A DNA stretch of 64,000 nucleotides from Paramixta manurensis (GTDB lineage Bacteria; Pseudomonadota; Gammaproteobacteria; Enterobacterales; Enterobacteriaceae). How positions within the stretch are numbered: the stretch's first letter is position 1; each line of letters opens with the position of its first letter. The position numbers and the translations under genes were made by a program. The notes beneath the pieces were generated by a model that was not told the DNA's origin, ran no database searches, and was given only the letters and a program-made list of their open reading frames with translations. Shown here piece by piece: positions 19,536 through 28,874 of the stretch. The stretch is taken from assembly GCF_013285385.1 (NCBI RefSeq), contig NZ_CP054212.1, positions 2,232,001 through 2,296,000 on the forward strand, written 5' to 3'.

Positions 19536-20933
19536 ATGGCAGCCAACCGCATTGAAAAAGACTCAATGGGACCGATTGATGTACCGGCTGATAAGCTATG
19601 GGGAGCGCAAACACAGCGTTCACTGGAACATTTCCGCATCTCTACAGAAAAAATGCCGACCGCCTTGGTACATGCGCTGGCGCTCACCAAGCGCGCGGCG
19701 GCGCAAGTTAACAACGATCTCGGCCTGCTGCCAACCGAGCGCGCGGAGGCCATCATTAACGCCGCCGATGAAGTGCTGGCCGATCAACACGTCAATGAAT
19801 TCCCGCTGGCGATTTGGCAAACCGGTTCCGGCACTCAGACCAATATGAACATGAACGAAGTGCTGGCTAACCGTGCGAGCGAGCTACTGGGCGGCGAGCG
19901 CGGGATGGCGCGCTTAGTGCATCCGAATGATGATGTAAACAAGAGCCAAAGCTCCAACGATGTTTTCCCAACGGCGATGCATGTTGCGGCGGTGATCGCG
20001 CTTCGCGAACATCTGATCCCACAGCTTAAGGTGCTGAAGAAAACCCTGCACCAGAAAGCGGGGGCATTCAAAGATATTGTCAAAATCGGTCGCACGCATC
20101 TGCAGGATGCAACGCCATTAACCCTTGGTCAGGAGATCTCCGGCTGGGTCGCGATGCTGGAACATAACCTCAAGCATATTGAGCAAAGTGTACCGCATGT
20201 TGCAGAACTGGCGCTGGGAGGAACCGCAGTAGGAACCGGGCTGAATACGCACCCGGAGTATGCGGTTCGCGTGGCGAAAGCGTTAGCGGATTTAACGCAA
20301 CAGCCGTTTGTTACTGCGCCGAATAAATTCGAAGCGTTGGCGACCTGTGATGCCTTAGTCCATGCGCATGGCGCGCTGAAAGGGTTGGCGGCGTCGCTAA
20401 TGAAAATTGCCAACGATGTGCGTTGGCTCTCTTCTGGCCCGCGCTGCGGCATTGGCGAAATTGCTATCCCGGAAAATGAACCGGGGAGTTCCATCATGCC
20501 GGGGAAAGTGAACCCGACTCAGTGCGAGGCCATGACCATGCTGTGTTGCCAAGTCATCGGTAACGATGTGGCGGTCAATATGGGCGGCGCTTCTGGTAAC
20601 TTTGAGCTTAATGTCTATCGCCCGATGATCATTCACAACGTCCTGCAATCGATTCGCCTCTTGGCTGACGGTATGGATAGCTTTAATCACCACTGTGCGG
20701 TGGGCATTGAGCCAAACCGCGATCGTATCACGCAACTTCTGAATGAATCTCTGATGCTGGTTACCGCATTGAATACCCATATTGGCTATGACAAAGCGGC
20801 GGAAATCGCTAAGAAAGCCCATAAAGAGGGGCTCACACTGAAGGCATCGGCGCTAAAACTCGGCTATTTGACCGAGGCCGAGTTTGATGCCTGGGTACGT
20901 CCTGAAGAGATGGTCGGTAGTATGAAGCAGTAA
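19536..20933 (+). CDS. fumC: Class II fumarate hydratase FumC
   Basis: Iron-independent fumarase of the TCA cycle, 465 aa, active as a tetramer. It has [30 protein letters not shown] with the substrate-site histidine, and the superfamily signature [15 protein letters not shown] (about residue 317). A strong AAAGGAGAG site precedes the ATG. It is convergent with tus across a 47-base gap. No fumA lies directly upstream here, unlike E. coli. Confidence 0.97.
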   Translation: MAANRIEKDSMGPIDVPADKLWGAQTQRSLEHFRISTEKMPTALVHALALTKRAAAQVNNDLGLLPTERAEAIINAADEVLADQHVNEFPLAIWQTGSGTQTNMNMNEVLANRASELLGGERGMARLVHPNDDVNKSQSSNDVFPTAMHVAAVIALREHLIPQLKVLKKTLHQKAGAFKDIVKIGRTHLQDATPLTLGQEISGWVAMLEHNLKHIEQSVPHVAELALGGTAVGTGLNTHPEYAVRVAKALADLTQQPFVTAPNKFEALATCDALVHAHGALKGLAASLMKIANDVRWLSSGPRCGIGEIAIPENEPGSSIMPGKVNPTQCEAMTMLCCQVIGNDVAVNMGGASGNFELNVYRPMIIHNVLQSIRLLADGMDSFNHHCAVGIEPNRDRITQLLNESLMLVTALNTHIGYDKAAEIAKKAHKEGLTLKASALKLGYLTEAEFDAWVRPEEMVGSMKQ

Positions 20934-20946
20934 TGATTGACTTGCA

Positions 20947-20982
20947 GATGACTACTGTGGGCGTTTCCCTGCGGTAGTCATC
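20947..20982. terminator. Inverted repeat between fumC and tus
   Basis: GATGACTAC (20947-20955) and GTAGTCATC (20974-20982) form a 9-bp stem with an 18-base loop in the gap between convergent fumC and tus, touching the tus stop codon. There is no U-run, so terminator function is tentative. Confidence 0.5.
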
Positions 20983-21901
20983 AACGGTCGCTATACAGGT
21001 GCCAGCGCGGTATCAGCGGAAACAATGGTGCTGCCGCGGGCTTATGGCGGTGGGTGACGTGTGCCGCATCGTAATTTAATAGTTCGCCGATCAACGGCAC
21101 GGTGCTGCGATCAGGGCAGAGAACCAGCAACGGGGAAGGGCAGGCAAGCTGGGTCTGTTTTTGCTGTTGCTTATGCCAAACTCGTGCAATCGGTTGTACT
21201 TTTACCGGACGCTTAATTTTCAACTTCGCCCCTGGCGGTAAGGCTCGCACTGCATCTCTTTCCTGTTCAACCTTCTCCGCCCACTGTTCGCGCGTCCAGG
21301 GCGCTTGCGCACGACCGGATTTCAGGCTCTTCTCCAGCTTCTCGATGATTTCTTGCTGCGTGACATTTTTAATGATGTGTTTGTTCGCCCAACCAAAGCG
21401 GACCGTATCCGGCGCATCCAGCAGGGTAATGGCGCGGTAAGCGTTAAGCGTGAGTAGCCCGCGCAGATGTGTGTGCACAAAATCGAACCGCGCTTCGCTC
21501 GATAACCCGGAATCAACCGTAATGAGCTGTTCTAACCTGGCTTTCAACCGGTTTACCGTGTTCACCTGCTGGTGGATTGCCGTTGATGCTGCCGCATTAG
21601 CCTCAAAGCAGAGAATGCCGGGCAAACGAACTGCGGCCTTTGTGCTTATTTTCTCGGATTGTTGTTGCAGGAACAGAAGTTGGTAGTGGGCGAGGGCGCG
21701 ATCGCGTGCGTCGACGCCAAGGTGTTGAGTGACCGTGATGGTGGTTACAGGATCATGTTCAGTACCTTTATTGATGGGCGGAAGAGCGAAACCCCTGCCG
21801 ATTAACAAAGGTAACGCGCTTAATTGCTGGTTGAGGTGCGCAAGCGCGTGTTCCAGCGCGGTGGCGCAGCGGCGAAGGTCTGCCGGGAGATCGTAGCGCA
21901 T
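20981..21901 (-). CDS. tus: Replication terminus-binding protein Tus
   Basis: Monomeric protein of 306 aa that binds Ter sites and arrests replication forks approaching the non-permissive face by blocking DnaB. The pattern MRYDLPADLRRCATALEHAL, continuing with VARVWHKQ-like sequence near residue 240 and a basic HVTHRHKPAAAPLFPLIPRW C-terminus, fits Tus. A Ter site lies 21 bases upstream of the ATG, so Tus binding should autorepress. Neighbour order fumC-tus is conserved. Confidence 0.94.
   Translation of the reverse strand: MRYDLPADLRRCATALEHALAHLNQQLSALPLLIGRGFALPPINKGTEHDPVTTITVTQHLGVDARDRALAHYQLLFLQQQSEKISTKAAVRLPGILCFEANAAASTAIHQQVNTVNRLKARLEQLITVDSGLSSEARFDFVHTHLRGLLTLNAYRAITLLDAPDTVRFGWANKHIIKNVTQQEIIEKLEKSLKSGRAQAPWTREQWAEKVEQERDAVRALPPGAKLKIKRPVKVQPIARVWHKQQQKQTQLACPSPLLVLCPDRSTVPLIGELLNYDAAHVTHRHKPAAAPLFPLIPRWHLYSDR
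21133..21140 (+). other. KOPS octamer pointing right
   Basis: GGGAAGGG on the + strand inside tus; polarity is toward dif at 45.4 kb. Confidence 0.6.
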
Positions 21902-21921
21902 CGTCTATCCTGCATAGTGAT

Positions 21922-21945
21922 AGTATTAGTTACAACATACTAATT
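21922..21945 (-). other. Ter site (Tus-binding replication fork barrier)
   Basis: Read on the minus strand the site contains AGTATGTTGTAACTAA, the Ter core with the conserved G that pairs with the locking C6. The 5' (non-permissive) end faces higher coordinates, so forks travelling leftward after passing dif would be stopped and rightward forks would pass. Position in the tus promoter mirrors E. coli TerB. Confidence 0.92.
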
Positions 21946-22014
21946 ATGTCGCCATAAATCAATCACCTCAACATCTGTGCAAACTCTCCGTTCAGCAGAA
22001 AAGTCAGGCGGATG

Positions 22015-22042
22015 GGAACCGACCAAAAAAATGAGCCACCTA
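22015..22042 (+). promoter_or_regulatory. hrp box (HrpL sigma factor promoter)
   Basis: GGAACC (22015-22020), 15-base spacer, then CCACCTA (22036-22042) is an exact match to the hrp-box consensus GGAACC-N15/16-CCACNNA used by the ECF sigma factor HrpL to drive type III secretion genes. It ends 36 bases before the ATG of the HopX-like gene. Confidence 0.85.
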
Positions 22043-22078
22043 TCACAAAAAGCCGTCGATCTGAGGAGCGAAGTAATA

Positions 22079-23215
22079 ATGAAAGTTAACGCGCCTGGCG
22101 CTAATCTGCCGCCAGTTATTAGCGGGGAACAGAGTGATACTAAGGCACATACTTCGGCGTTTAATCGCTTACCGCTAACCGCTAAGTTATCACAGATTTT
22201 CCAGCCTCATCATCCAGTTAATGAAAATATGCGAGAGGTCTGGCAGCGACTTGATGAGCTTAATGCCAGGCAGTCGCAATTTACTGGCGGCGGTGCCGCT
22301 CTGGTATCGTCAATGGAAGCGGTGGCAACGTATTTGGCAGAAAACCACTGTCAGGTCGCTAAAGCAACACAACAGTTGATGGTTCAGCTCGATTTAGCGA
22401 TTGCCGATGTACATCATGCATTACCTTATGGGCGCGGCAATGTGCTGGTACGGGCAGCAGATGGCACAATCGATACGGCCGCAACCGCTAAAAAAGTCTC
22501 TCTTGATGAACTAACCAAATGGCTGGGTGATGCCTCGCCGAAATGGAAGAAATCACAAACCGTACCGGAAGTGACCTTAGCCGCGCGCAGGGCGGCCTGC
22601 GCGATGGTTACAGGGAGCGGCACTTGTGCTAACTATGTCTATTTGCTCTCGTTAATGGCGCTCGATATTAGCGAAAAAAATCAGCACTGTTTCGCGCAGC
22701 CGCCCACTCTAACGCTCTATTCCGATCCTATCCTGGAGGGGCGACGTGTCGACCATGCGTGGCTTACGCTCTCTTTTCAGGAACCCAATGGCGGAAAGGC
22801 TATCGATTTGGTGCTTGATCCGTGGGCAAAAAACAATCGTCCTATGCTGGCGGAGCACTGTGCCTACCAGGAAGGCAAAGCGTTTTTCTCTCTGGAATGC
22901 GGTCAACAAGCAGCAGGTTATCAGCAGTTACTGAAAGAGAACGTGAAAACTCTCCAGCCGATGCTACGTCAGGGATTACGGGAAGAAAGTTTCCAACAGC
23001 GTGTACAACAACGACTGGATTCCCTGCCACAGAGCAATGATACCGCCGATACCCAGTATTCAATGACGGATAGCTATGCGGGATTTGTCGATCATGACGC
23101 ACAGCAAAATGCCGCAGCGAATGTCATTACCGCGCCGGAACGCCGTCCCACGCTTTTATCCGGAAACCATAGCGTACTGGCTAACCGTATTGAGGAAAAA
23201 CTGCGCGCCCGCTAA
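22079..23215 (+). CDS. HopX/AvrPphE-like type III effector (papain/transglutaminase-like fold)
   Basis: Protein of 378 aa. It carries ALPYGRGN (residues 114-121), recalling the conserved N-terminal domain of the HopX (AvrPphE/XopE/Eop3) family. It also has an ordered Cys-His-Asp set: Cys183 in GSGTCANY, His226 in VDHAWL, Asp247 in LVLDPWAK, matching the family's catalytic triad pattern. HopX proteins are translocated into plant cells by type III secretion. The ATG at 22079 has GAGGAG 10 bases upstream and follows an hrp box; earlier ATGs overlap the promoter. The N-terminal 50 residues are Ser/Pro/Asn/Thr-containing and without a Sec signal, as expected of an effector. No secretion apparatus is in this window. 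The family match is from motif memory. Confidence 0.7.
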   Translation: MKVNAPGANLPPVISGEQSDTKAHTSAFNRLPLTAKLSQIFQPHHPVNENMREVWQRLDELNARQSQFTGGGAALVSSMEAVATYLAENHCQVAKATQQLMVQLDLAIADVHHALPYGRGNVLVRAADGTIDTAATAKKVSLDELTKWLGDASPKWKKSQTVPEVTLAARRAACAMVTGSGTCANYVYLLSLMALDISEKNQHCFAQPPTLTLYSDPILEGRRVDHAWLTLSFQEPNGGKAIDLVLDPWAKNNRPMLAEHCAYQEGKAFFSLECGQQAAGYQQLLKENVKTLQPMLRQGLREESFQQRVQQRLDSLPQSNDTADTQYSMTDSYAGFVDHDAQQNAAANVITAPERRPTLLSGNHSVLANRIEEKLRAR

Positions 23216-23238
23216 CTGCGCGCCCGCTAACTGCGCGC
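23201..23238. repeat. 15-bp tandem repeat spanning the effector stop codon
   Basis: CTGCGCGCCCGCTAA occurs at 23201-23215 and again at 23216-23230, followed by CTGCGCGC. The first copy encodes the last four residues and the stop, so the duplication places a second in-frame stop directly after the gene. Confidence 0.85.
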
Positions 23239-23274
23239 AGTAGGGTGGATAAACAGCGCCAACGGCGCTGAAAA

Positions 23275-24531
23275 TTAAAGTCGTTTACCATGCAGACGCA
23301 AGGCGACCAGCAACGCAACAACCAGCAGCACGGCAATAAAGCCGGTAATTCCCGCCCAGCCAAAGCGATGCCAAAACACGCCGCCAAGCGTACCTGCAAC
23401 ACTCGAACCAACATAATAACTAAACAAGTATAGGGAGGATGCCTGACCTTTCGCCCGCCGTGCGCGTGGGCCAATCCAACCGCTGGCCACGGAATGCGCG
23501 CCGAAAAATCCGGCGGTAAATAGCATCATGCCCGGCAAAATTATCCAAATTGAGTTAAATGCCGTGACTAACAAACCCGCCAACATAATGGCAGTCGAAA
23601 CGACCAACACCGGGCCGCGTCCAAACCGTGCGGTCATCGCGCCCGCCTTCGGCGAACTCCAGGAGCCGGTGAGATACACCACCGAAAGTAAGCCAACCAC
23701 CGCCTGGCTATAAAACCACGGGGCGCTCATTAGCCGGTAACCGATATAATTAAACAACGTGACGAAGGCGCCCATTAATAGGAAACCTTCGGCGAACAGT
23801 AACGGTAACCCGCTATCGCGCCAGTGCAGGCGAAAGTTGATTAACAAGCTACGCGGACGTAACGACGCCGCTCTGAAATGGCGAGAAGCCGGTAAGATTT
23901 TCCAGAACATCAGCGCCGAGGCCAGCGCAAAACAGCCGATAACCGCCACCGCCACGCGCCAAGATGCTATATCGGTGATAACACCGCTGATTAAGCGCCC
24001 ACTCATCCCGCCGATTGAGTTGCCGCTAATATACAACCCCATGGAAAAAGCGATAAAACTTGGATGAATCTCCTCACTTAAATAGGTCATCCCAACCGCC
24101 GCCACGCCGCTGAGTGAAAGACCAATTAATGCGCGCATCAGCAGAATGCCGTGCCAGCTAGTCATCACCGAAGAAAGCAAGGTACAGATTGCCGCCAATA
24201 GCAACGCGGTGACCATAACCGACTTTCGCCCAATCGCATCAGACAGTGGACCGGTAAACAATAATCCCAGCGCCATTAGCCCAGTGGAAATAGAGAGCGA
24301 GATGCTGCTCTGCGCCGGTGAAATGCCAAACTCTTGCGACAGCACCGGTAAAATCGGCTGCACGCAGTAAAGCAGAGCAAAGGTAGCAAGACCGGCGGAA
24401 AACAGCGCCAGCGTCACACGAATAAACTGAGGCGTACCACGCTGGATATACAGATTCTTTTCCGGGGAAGTTACAGAGGCGCGTTCTGCTTGGTTATTTT
24501 GTAGCGTCACGGCCTGAGAAGAGCGGTTCAC
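23275..24531 (-). CDS. ynfM: MFS transporter YnfM-like
   Basis: Twelve-helix major facilitator of 418 aa, predicted efflux. A cytosolic N-terminal extension (residues 1-45) precedes LFSAGLATFALLYCVQPILP and the motif-A loop GPLSDAIGRKSVMV. Substrate unknown. It is divergent from the LysR gene ynfL by 96 bases, the same pairing as in E. coli, so YnfL probably controls it. Confidence 0.85.
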   Translation of the reverse strand: MNRSSQAVTLQNNQAERASVTSPEKNLYIQRGTPQFIRVTLALFSAGLATFALLYCVQPILPVLSQEFGISPAQSSISLSISTGLMALGLLFTGPLSDAIGRKSVMVTALLLAAICTLLSSVMTSWHGILLMRALIGLSLSGVAAVGMTYLSEEIHPSFIAFSMGLYISGNSIGGMSGRLISGVITDIASWRVAVAVIGCFALASALMFWKILPASRHFRAASLRPRSLLINFRLHWRDSGLPLLFAEGFLLMGAFVTLFNYIGYRLMSAPWFYSQAVVGLLSVVYLTGSWSSPKAGAMTARFGRGPVLVVSTAIMLAGLLVTAFNSIWIILPGMMLFTAGFFGAHSVASGWIGPRARRAKGQASSLYLFSYYVGSSVAGTLGGVFWHRFGWAGITGFIAVLLVVALLVALRLHGKRL

Positions 24532-24627
24532 AACGGATCCTTAGGTTTTAATTTCAATCTCTAAAGCATAAGTAAACCGGATTATGTTGTATAATATATT
24601 AATAATCTCAAATGATTCTTTTAAAAT

Positions 24628-25515
24628 ATGAATATTGAATTGCGTCATCTACGTTACTTTATTGCCGTCGCGGAAGAACTGCATTTTGGACGTGCCGCGT
24701 TGCGATTGAATATTTCCCAACCGCCGTTGAGTCAACAAGTCCGGAAGCTGGAGCAAGAGATCGGCGCGCGTCTATTTGCCCGTACCAACCGCAGCGTACG
24801 GCTCACCGCCGCCGGGCAGCAGTTTTTACAGGATGCCCGCACCATTTTGGTCAGCGTTGAACAAGCCGCCGAGCGTGCGGCGCGCCTACATTTGGGCGAT
24901 GAAGGGGAATTACGGGTTGGCTTTACCTCTTCGGCACCTTTTATCGCCGCAGTTTCCGATGCGTTGTCGACTTTTCGCCAACGCTTTCCCAATGTGCATA
25001 TCCAGATGCAAGAGATTAACACCCGCCAACAGTTGGAACCGCTTAATGATGGACGGCTCGATTTGGGCGTAATGCGCAACACACCGCTACCAGAAACGCT
25101 TGAATATCGATTGTTGTTACGCGAACCATTGTGCGCAGTGGTTCACCGCGATCACCCGCTGGCTTCGTGGCAGCAGGTCTCCATCCAGGCGCTGTCTGCG
25201 GAACCGTTTATTTTCTTCGATGCGCGAGGGGGAACCGCGTTGTATAGCGAAATTCTGACCCTGCTGCAGCGTTATCACATTCAACCCTACATCACACAAG
25301 AGGTCGGCGAAGCGATGACGATCCTTGGACTGGTTTCCACCGGGTTAGGGATCTCCATTTTACCGGCCTCCTTCAGCCGGGTTCGGCTGGCGGATGTGGT
25401 ATGGATACCTTTACAAGAGACGGATGCGCTCTCCGAAGTGTGGTTGGTTTGGTCAAAACAACGCGAGGTGAGTGCGGCAATGCAACATATGATGAAGTTT
25501 CTTTTTAACGATTAA
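24628..25515 (+). CDS. ynfL: LysR-family regulator YnfL-like
   Basis: LysR-type regulator of 295 aa. The N-terminal winged helix-turn-helix is MNIELRHLRYFIAVAEELHF then LNISQPPLSQQVRKLEQEIG (residues about 24-45). The effector domain includes EINTRQQLEPLNDGRLDLGV. It is divergent from the adjacent MFS gene and probably controls it. The ligand is unknown. Confidence 0.87.
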   Translation: MNIELRHLRYFIAVAEELHFGRAALRLNISQPPLSQQVRKLEQEIGARLFARTNRSVRLTAAGQQFLQDARTILVSVEQAAERAARLHLGDEGELRVGFTSSAPFIAAVSDALSTFRQRFPNVHIQMQEINTRQQLEPLNDGRLDLGVMRNTPLPETLEYRLLLREPLCAVVHRDHPLASWQQVSIQALSAEPFIFFDARGGTALYSEILTLLQRYHIQPYITQEVGEAMTILGLVSTGLGISILPASFSRVRLADVVWIPLQETDALSEVWLVWSKQREVSAAMQHMMKFLFND

Positions 25516-25679
25516 CGTTACGTTGGGCGGCGCGGGATTGCTGTTTTTCCACGCGCTTTATGACGTTTTATGTGCTGTAAATCACATATCGAATCAAATA
25601 TTTGACGGCACCTCATTCCTCCTCCACCATAGCCGAAATGGGTTTATTTAGAAGCGCGAAAATAAGCGGGAGCAGGTTT

Positions 25680-26897
25680 GTGATAGCGGATAGTCAGCCT
25701 GGCCATATCGACCAGATCAAACAGACAAACGCTGGTGTGGTCTATCGCCTGATAGATCGATTTGGCCCAATTTCGCGCATCGAACTTTCCAAACGAGCCC
25801 AACTTGCCCCGGCCAGTATCACTAAGATTGTGCGTGAAATGCTGGAAGCCCATTTAGTACAAGAAACCGAGTTTCAAGAGGTTGGGAGTCGCGGGCGCCC
25901 GGCGGTGGGGCTTATTCTGGACACCGATGCCTGGCATTATCTCTCGGTGCGTATCGGCAGCGGGGAAATGACGCTGGCGCTACGTGACTTAAGCAGCAAA
26001 CTGGTGGTTGAAGAGGGCGTTCCGCTCCCTTCTCAAGCCACCGAACCGCTGCTGACCCGGATCATTGGCGAAATCGATCGCTTTTTTATCCGCCAGCAAA
26101 ACAAGCTAGAACGCTTAACGGCTATTGCTATCACATTACCCGGCATTATTAATACCAAAAAAGGGATCGTTCACCGTATGCCTTTTTATCAGGTGGAGGA
26201 TATGCCGCTCGGTGCTGAACTCGAAAGGCGCACCGGGTTACCGGTCTATATTCAGCATGATATTTGTGCCTGGACCATTGCCGAGTCGCTGTTTGGCGCT
26301 TCTCGTGGCGCGGATGATGTTATTCAGGTGGTTATCGACCATAACGTCGGCGCGGGCGTGATCACCGGCGGGCGTTTGCTGCATAACAGCCGCAGTTCAC
26401 TGGTTGAGATTGGCCATACTCAGGTGGACCCTTATGGCAGGCAGTGCTATTGCGGAAACCATGGCTGTCTGGAAACCGTCGCCAGTATTGGAAGTATGCT
26501 TGAATTGGCGGAACAGCGTCTGCACGCCTCCCCACACTCCACGCTGCAACACCAGCCGTTAACGGTTGAATCCCTGTGTGATGCCGCGTTGGCGGGCGAC
26601 CAATTGGCGAAAGATATTATTACCGGCGTCGGCAATAGTATTGGCCGCATCCTGGCGATGATGGTGAACCTGTTTAATCCACAAAAAATTCTTATCGGAT
26701 CGCCACTCAATCGCGCGGCGGAAGTTTTCTATCCGGTCATCACCGCCTGCATTCGTCAGCAGGCTTTGCCAGACTACAGCGCCGAAATTGACGTTGAGCC
26801 CACCCAGTTTCTTAATGTCGGAACCATGCCAGGCGCCGCCCTGGTCAAGGATGCGATGTATAGCGGTGAGTTGCTGGTCAAACTTTTACAGGGCTAA
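25680..26897 (+). CDS. mlc: ROK-family glucose-responsive repressor Mlc
   Basis: Global repressor of sugar uptake genes (ptsG, ptsHI, malT, manXYZ) released when unphosphorylated IIBGlc sequesters it at the membrane. It is 405 aa, almost identical in length to E. coli Mlc. The N-terminal HTH reads ISRIELSKRAQLAPASITKI; the ROK signature and zinc site read GHTQVDPYGRQCYCGNHGCL. The GTG at 25680 aligns with the E. coli GTG start and has an AGG site upstream; the open frame reaches back to 25602. Confidence 0.95.
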   Translation: MIADSQPGHIDQIKQTNAGVVYRLIDRFGPISRIELSKRAQLAPASITKIVREMLEAHLVQETEFQEVGSRGRPAVGLILDTDAWHYLSVRIGSGEMTLALRDLSSKLVVEEGVPLPSQATEPLLTRIIGEIDRFFIRQQNKLERLTAIAITLPGIINTKKGIVHRMPFYQVEDMPLGAELERRTGLPVYIQHDICAWTIAESLFGASRGADDVIQVVIDHNVGAGVITGGRLLHNSRSSLVEIGHTQVDPYGRQCYCGNHGCLETVASIGSMLELAEQRLHASPHSTLQHQPLTVESLCDAALAGDQLAKDIITGVGNSIGRILAMMVNLFNPQKILIGSPLNRAAEVFYPVITACIRQQALPDYSAEIDVEPTQFLNVGTMPGAALVKDAMYSGELLVKLLQG

Positions 26898-27028
26898 TGT
26901 TTTTTCTTTATTAGCAAAAGATTGCGTTAGCGCAAGCCGTAGTCACCTGCAATCTCATAAAATTCCTGGCTAAAACCATTGATTAAAGATTATCTATTTC
27001 AGGTTGTTAGCCTGCCGGAGTTTTCCTC

Positions 27029-27691
27029 ATGTTGAGTCGTATATTTGTCACCGGTACGGATACTGCGGTTGGCAAAACCGTTGTCGCGCGTGCATTGTTG
27101 CAAAAACTGGCGGTCGATTATCCCCGTGCAGTGGGCTATAAACCCGTCGCCAAAGGTAGTCATCAAACCGATGATGGGTTGCGAAATAAGGATGCGCTGA
27201 TACTACAAGCCACTTCGACCCTTTCGTTACCGTATGAGGCCATCAATCCTATTACGCTGCAGGAAGATGAAATCTGCGTACATCCTGAGGTGATTAACTA
27301 CACGCATCTCAGCACCGGTTTACAAGCGCTCAACGCCCAGGCGGATGTGGTGGTGATTGAGGGAACCGGCGGTTGGCGTAGTCTGATGAACGATATGCGT
27401 CCGCTGTCTGAATGGGCGGTGCAGGAGCAGTTGCCGGTAGTGATGGTGGTTGGAATTAAATTGGGCTGCATCAGCCACGCATTACTCACCGCGCAGGCGA
27501 TTATTAATGATGGGTTACCGCTGCTAGGCTGGGTAGCGAACCGGATTAATCCCGGTTTGGCGCATTATGCTGAAATCATTAACGTGCTTAGCGAAAAGAT
27601 CCCGGCACCGTTGTTGGGGCAGTTGCCCTATCTGCCACGGGCAGAACAGCGTGATCTGTCGGGATATTTAGATTTATCTGCGGTGAAGTAA
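27029..27691 (+). CDS. bioD2: Dethiobiotin synthetase-like protein BioD2 (YnfK)
   Basis: ATP-dependent carboxylase-like enzyme of 220 aa, the paralogue of biotin-pathway BioD located next to mlc in enterics. P-loop GTDTAVGKTVVARALL at residues about 9-24, the catalytic-lysine segment YKPVAKGS (about 37), and VVIEGTGGW (about 110). In E. coli this paralogue is cryptic, so its contribution to biotin synthesis is uncertain. Confidence 0.9.
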   Translation: MLSRIFVTGTDTAVGKTVVARALLQKLAVDYPRAVGYKPVAKGSHQTDDGLRNKDALILQATSTLSLPYEAINPITLQEDEICVHPEVINYTHLSTGLQALNAQADVVVIEGTGGWRSLMNDMRPLSEWAVQEQLPVVMVVGIKLGCISHALLTAQAIINDGLPLLGWVANRINPGLAHYAEIINVLSEKIPAPLLGQLPYLPRAEQRDLSGYLDLSAVK

Positions 27692-27694
27692 GTC

Positions 27695-27727
27695 ATAAAA
27701 AAAACGGGCGAGGTTTTCTCGCCCGTC
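27695..27727 (-). terminator. Rho-independent terminator of the osmU operon
   Basis: ACGGGCGAG / CTCGCCCGT 9-bp stem at about 27703-27725, followed on the minus strand by a run of eight T (A-tract 27697-27704 on +). It lies directly after osmV and also faces the bioD2 end, so it may work bidirectionally. Confidence 0.88.
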
Positions 27728-27737
27728 TGACAGTGGA

Positions 27738-28874
27738 TTACGGATTAAGCGCGCGGCGTGTACGGCCGGAGCTGAGGTAATCTGCAATATAATCCTGTGA
27801 AATTTCGCCGCTATAGCGGCCCTCTTCATCGACGATCGGCATCCAAACCAAGTTGTGCTCATACAGTTTTGAAAGCACCACGCGCAGGTTCTCTTCTGCT
27901 TTGCCGGTTACCGAAAACTTATGTAGCATCTCTTCACACCGTCCACTGGCACCGCGCGCTTCGCGACGCTTCACAAAACCTAACGGCTTACCGTCTTCAT
28001 CCACCACGGTTATTGAACGCATATCGTTGTCATCCATGGTGCCAAAGGCTTCCGACAGCGGGGTAGAGCGATGGACGGTAATTGTAGGTTGCTGATCGGT
28101 CACATCGCCTGCCTGCACCAACAATAGGCGTTTCAGCGTGCGGTCTTGACCGACGAAAGAGCCAACAAATTCATTTGCCGGTTTCGCTAACAGCTCATCG
28201 GCACTGGCGCACTGCACGATTTTCCCTTGACCAAATACCGCAATACGATCGCCGAGCTTTAGTGCTTCATCAATATCGTGGCTCACCAGCATGACGGTTT
28301 TCTTCAACTGGCGTTGCATATCGAGAAACTCATTTTGAATCACTTCTCGGTTAATCGGGTCAACGGCGCCAAAGGGTTCATCCATCAGCAACACCGGCGG
28401 ATCTGCCGCCAGCGCGCGAATCACGCCAATACGTTGCTGCTGCCCGCCGGACATCTCTTTTGGATAACGGTTAAGGAATTTTTTCGGGTCCAGCGCTACC
28501 ATACTCATCAGTTCGCTGGCACGTTCGGTACAGCGTTTTTTATCCCAGCCCAGCATCCGCGGTACTACGGTAATGTTTTCTTCAATGGTCATATTAGGGA
28601 ACAGACCAATCTGTTGAATCACATAACCAATATTACGACGTAAGGTTACGGTGTCCTGACCGCTGGTATCTTCGCCATTGATCAAGACCTTGCCGCTGGT
28701 TGCCGGAATCAGGCGGTTAATCATTTTTAGCGTGGTGGTCTTCCCGCAACCGGAAGGGCCAAGCAGCACGCACATTTCACCTTCAGGGACATTCAAACTC
28801 ACGTTATCGACCGCGTTAAAGGCGGTACCGTTTTTTTGCGTAAAGGTTTTCGTCAGGTTTTCCAGTTTTATCAT
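27738..28874 (-). CDS. osmV: Osmoprotectant ABC transporter ATPase OsmV
   Basis: ATPase subunit of an OpuC/OsmU-type glycine betaine and related osmolyte importer, 378 aa. Walker A GPSGCGKTTT (about residue 38), signature MSGGQQQRIGV, Walker B VLLMDEPFGAVDP. The C-terminal 130 residues hold tandem CBS domains that sense ionic strength in this family. Its ATG overlaps the osmW stop by one base. Last gene of osmY-X-W-V order on the minus strand. Confidence 0.92.
   Translation of the reverse strand: MIKLENLTKTFTQKNGTAFNAVDNVSLNVPEGEMCVLLGPSGCGKTTTLKMINRLIPATSGKVLINGEDTSGQDTVTLRRNIGYVIQQIGLFPNMTIEENITVVPRMLGWDKKRCTERASELMSMVALDPKKFLNRYPKEMSGGQQQRIGVIRALAADPPVLLMDEPFGAVDPINREVIQNEFLDMQRQLKKTVMLVSHDIDEALKLGDRIAVFGQGKIVQCASADELLAKPANEFVGSFVGQDRTLKRLLLVQAGDVTDQQPTITVHRSTPLSEAFGTMDDNDMRSITVVDEDGKPLGFVKRREARGASGRCEEMLHKFSVTGKAEENLRVVLSKLYEHNLVWMPIVDEEGRYSGEISQDYIADYLSSGRTRRALNP

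Noticed and set aside
21977..22078. N-terminal extension of the HopX-like gene to the alternative start at 21977 or ATG 22031
   Set aside because: Both overlap the hrp box and lack a ribosome site; the ATG at 22079 has GAGGAG at proper spacing.
23023..23030. Near-KOPS CCCTGCCA left of dif on the opposed strand
   Set aside because: Last base does not fit CCCTNCCC; counted as no match. Similar near misses at 55254 and 59414 were also excluded.
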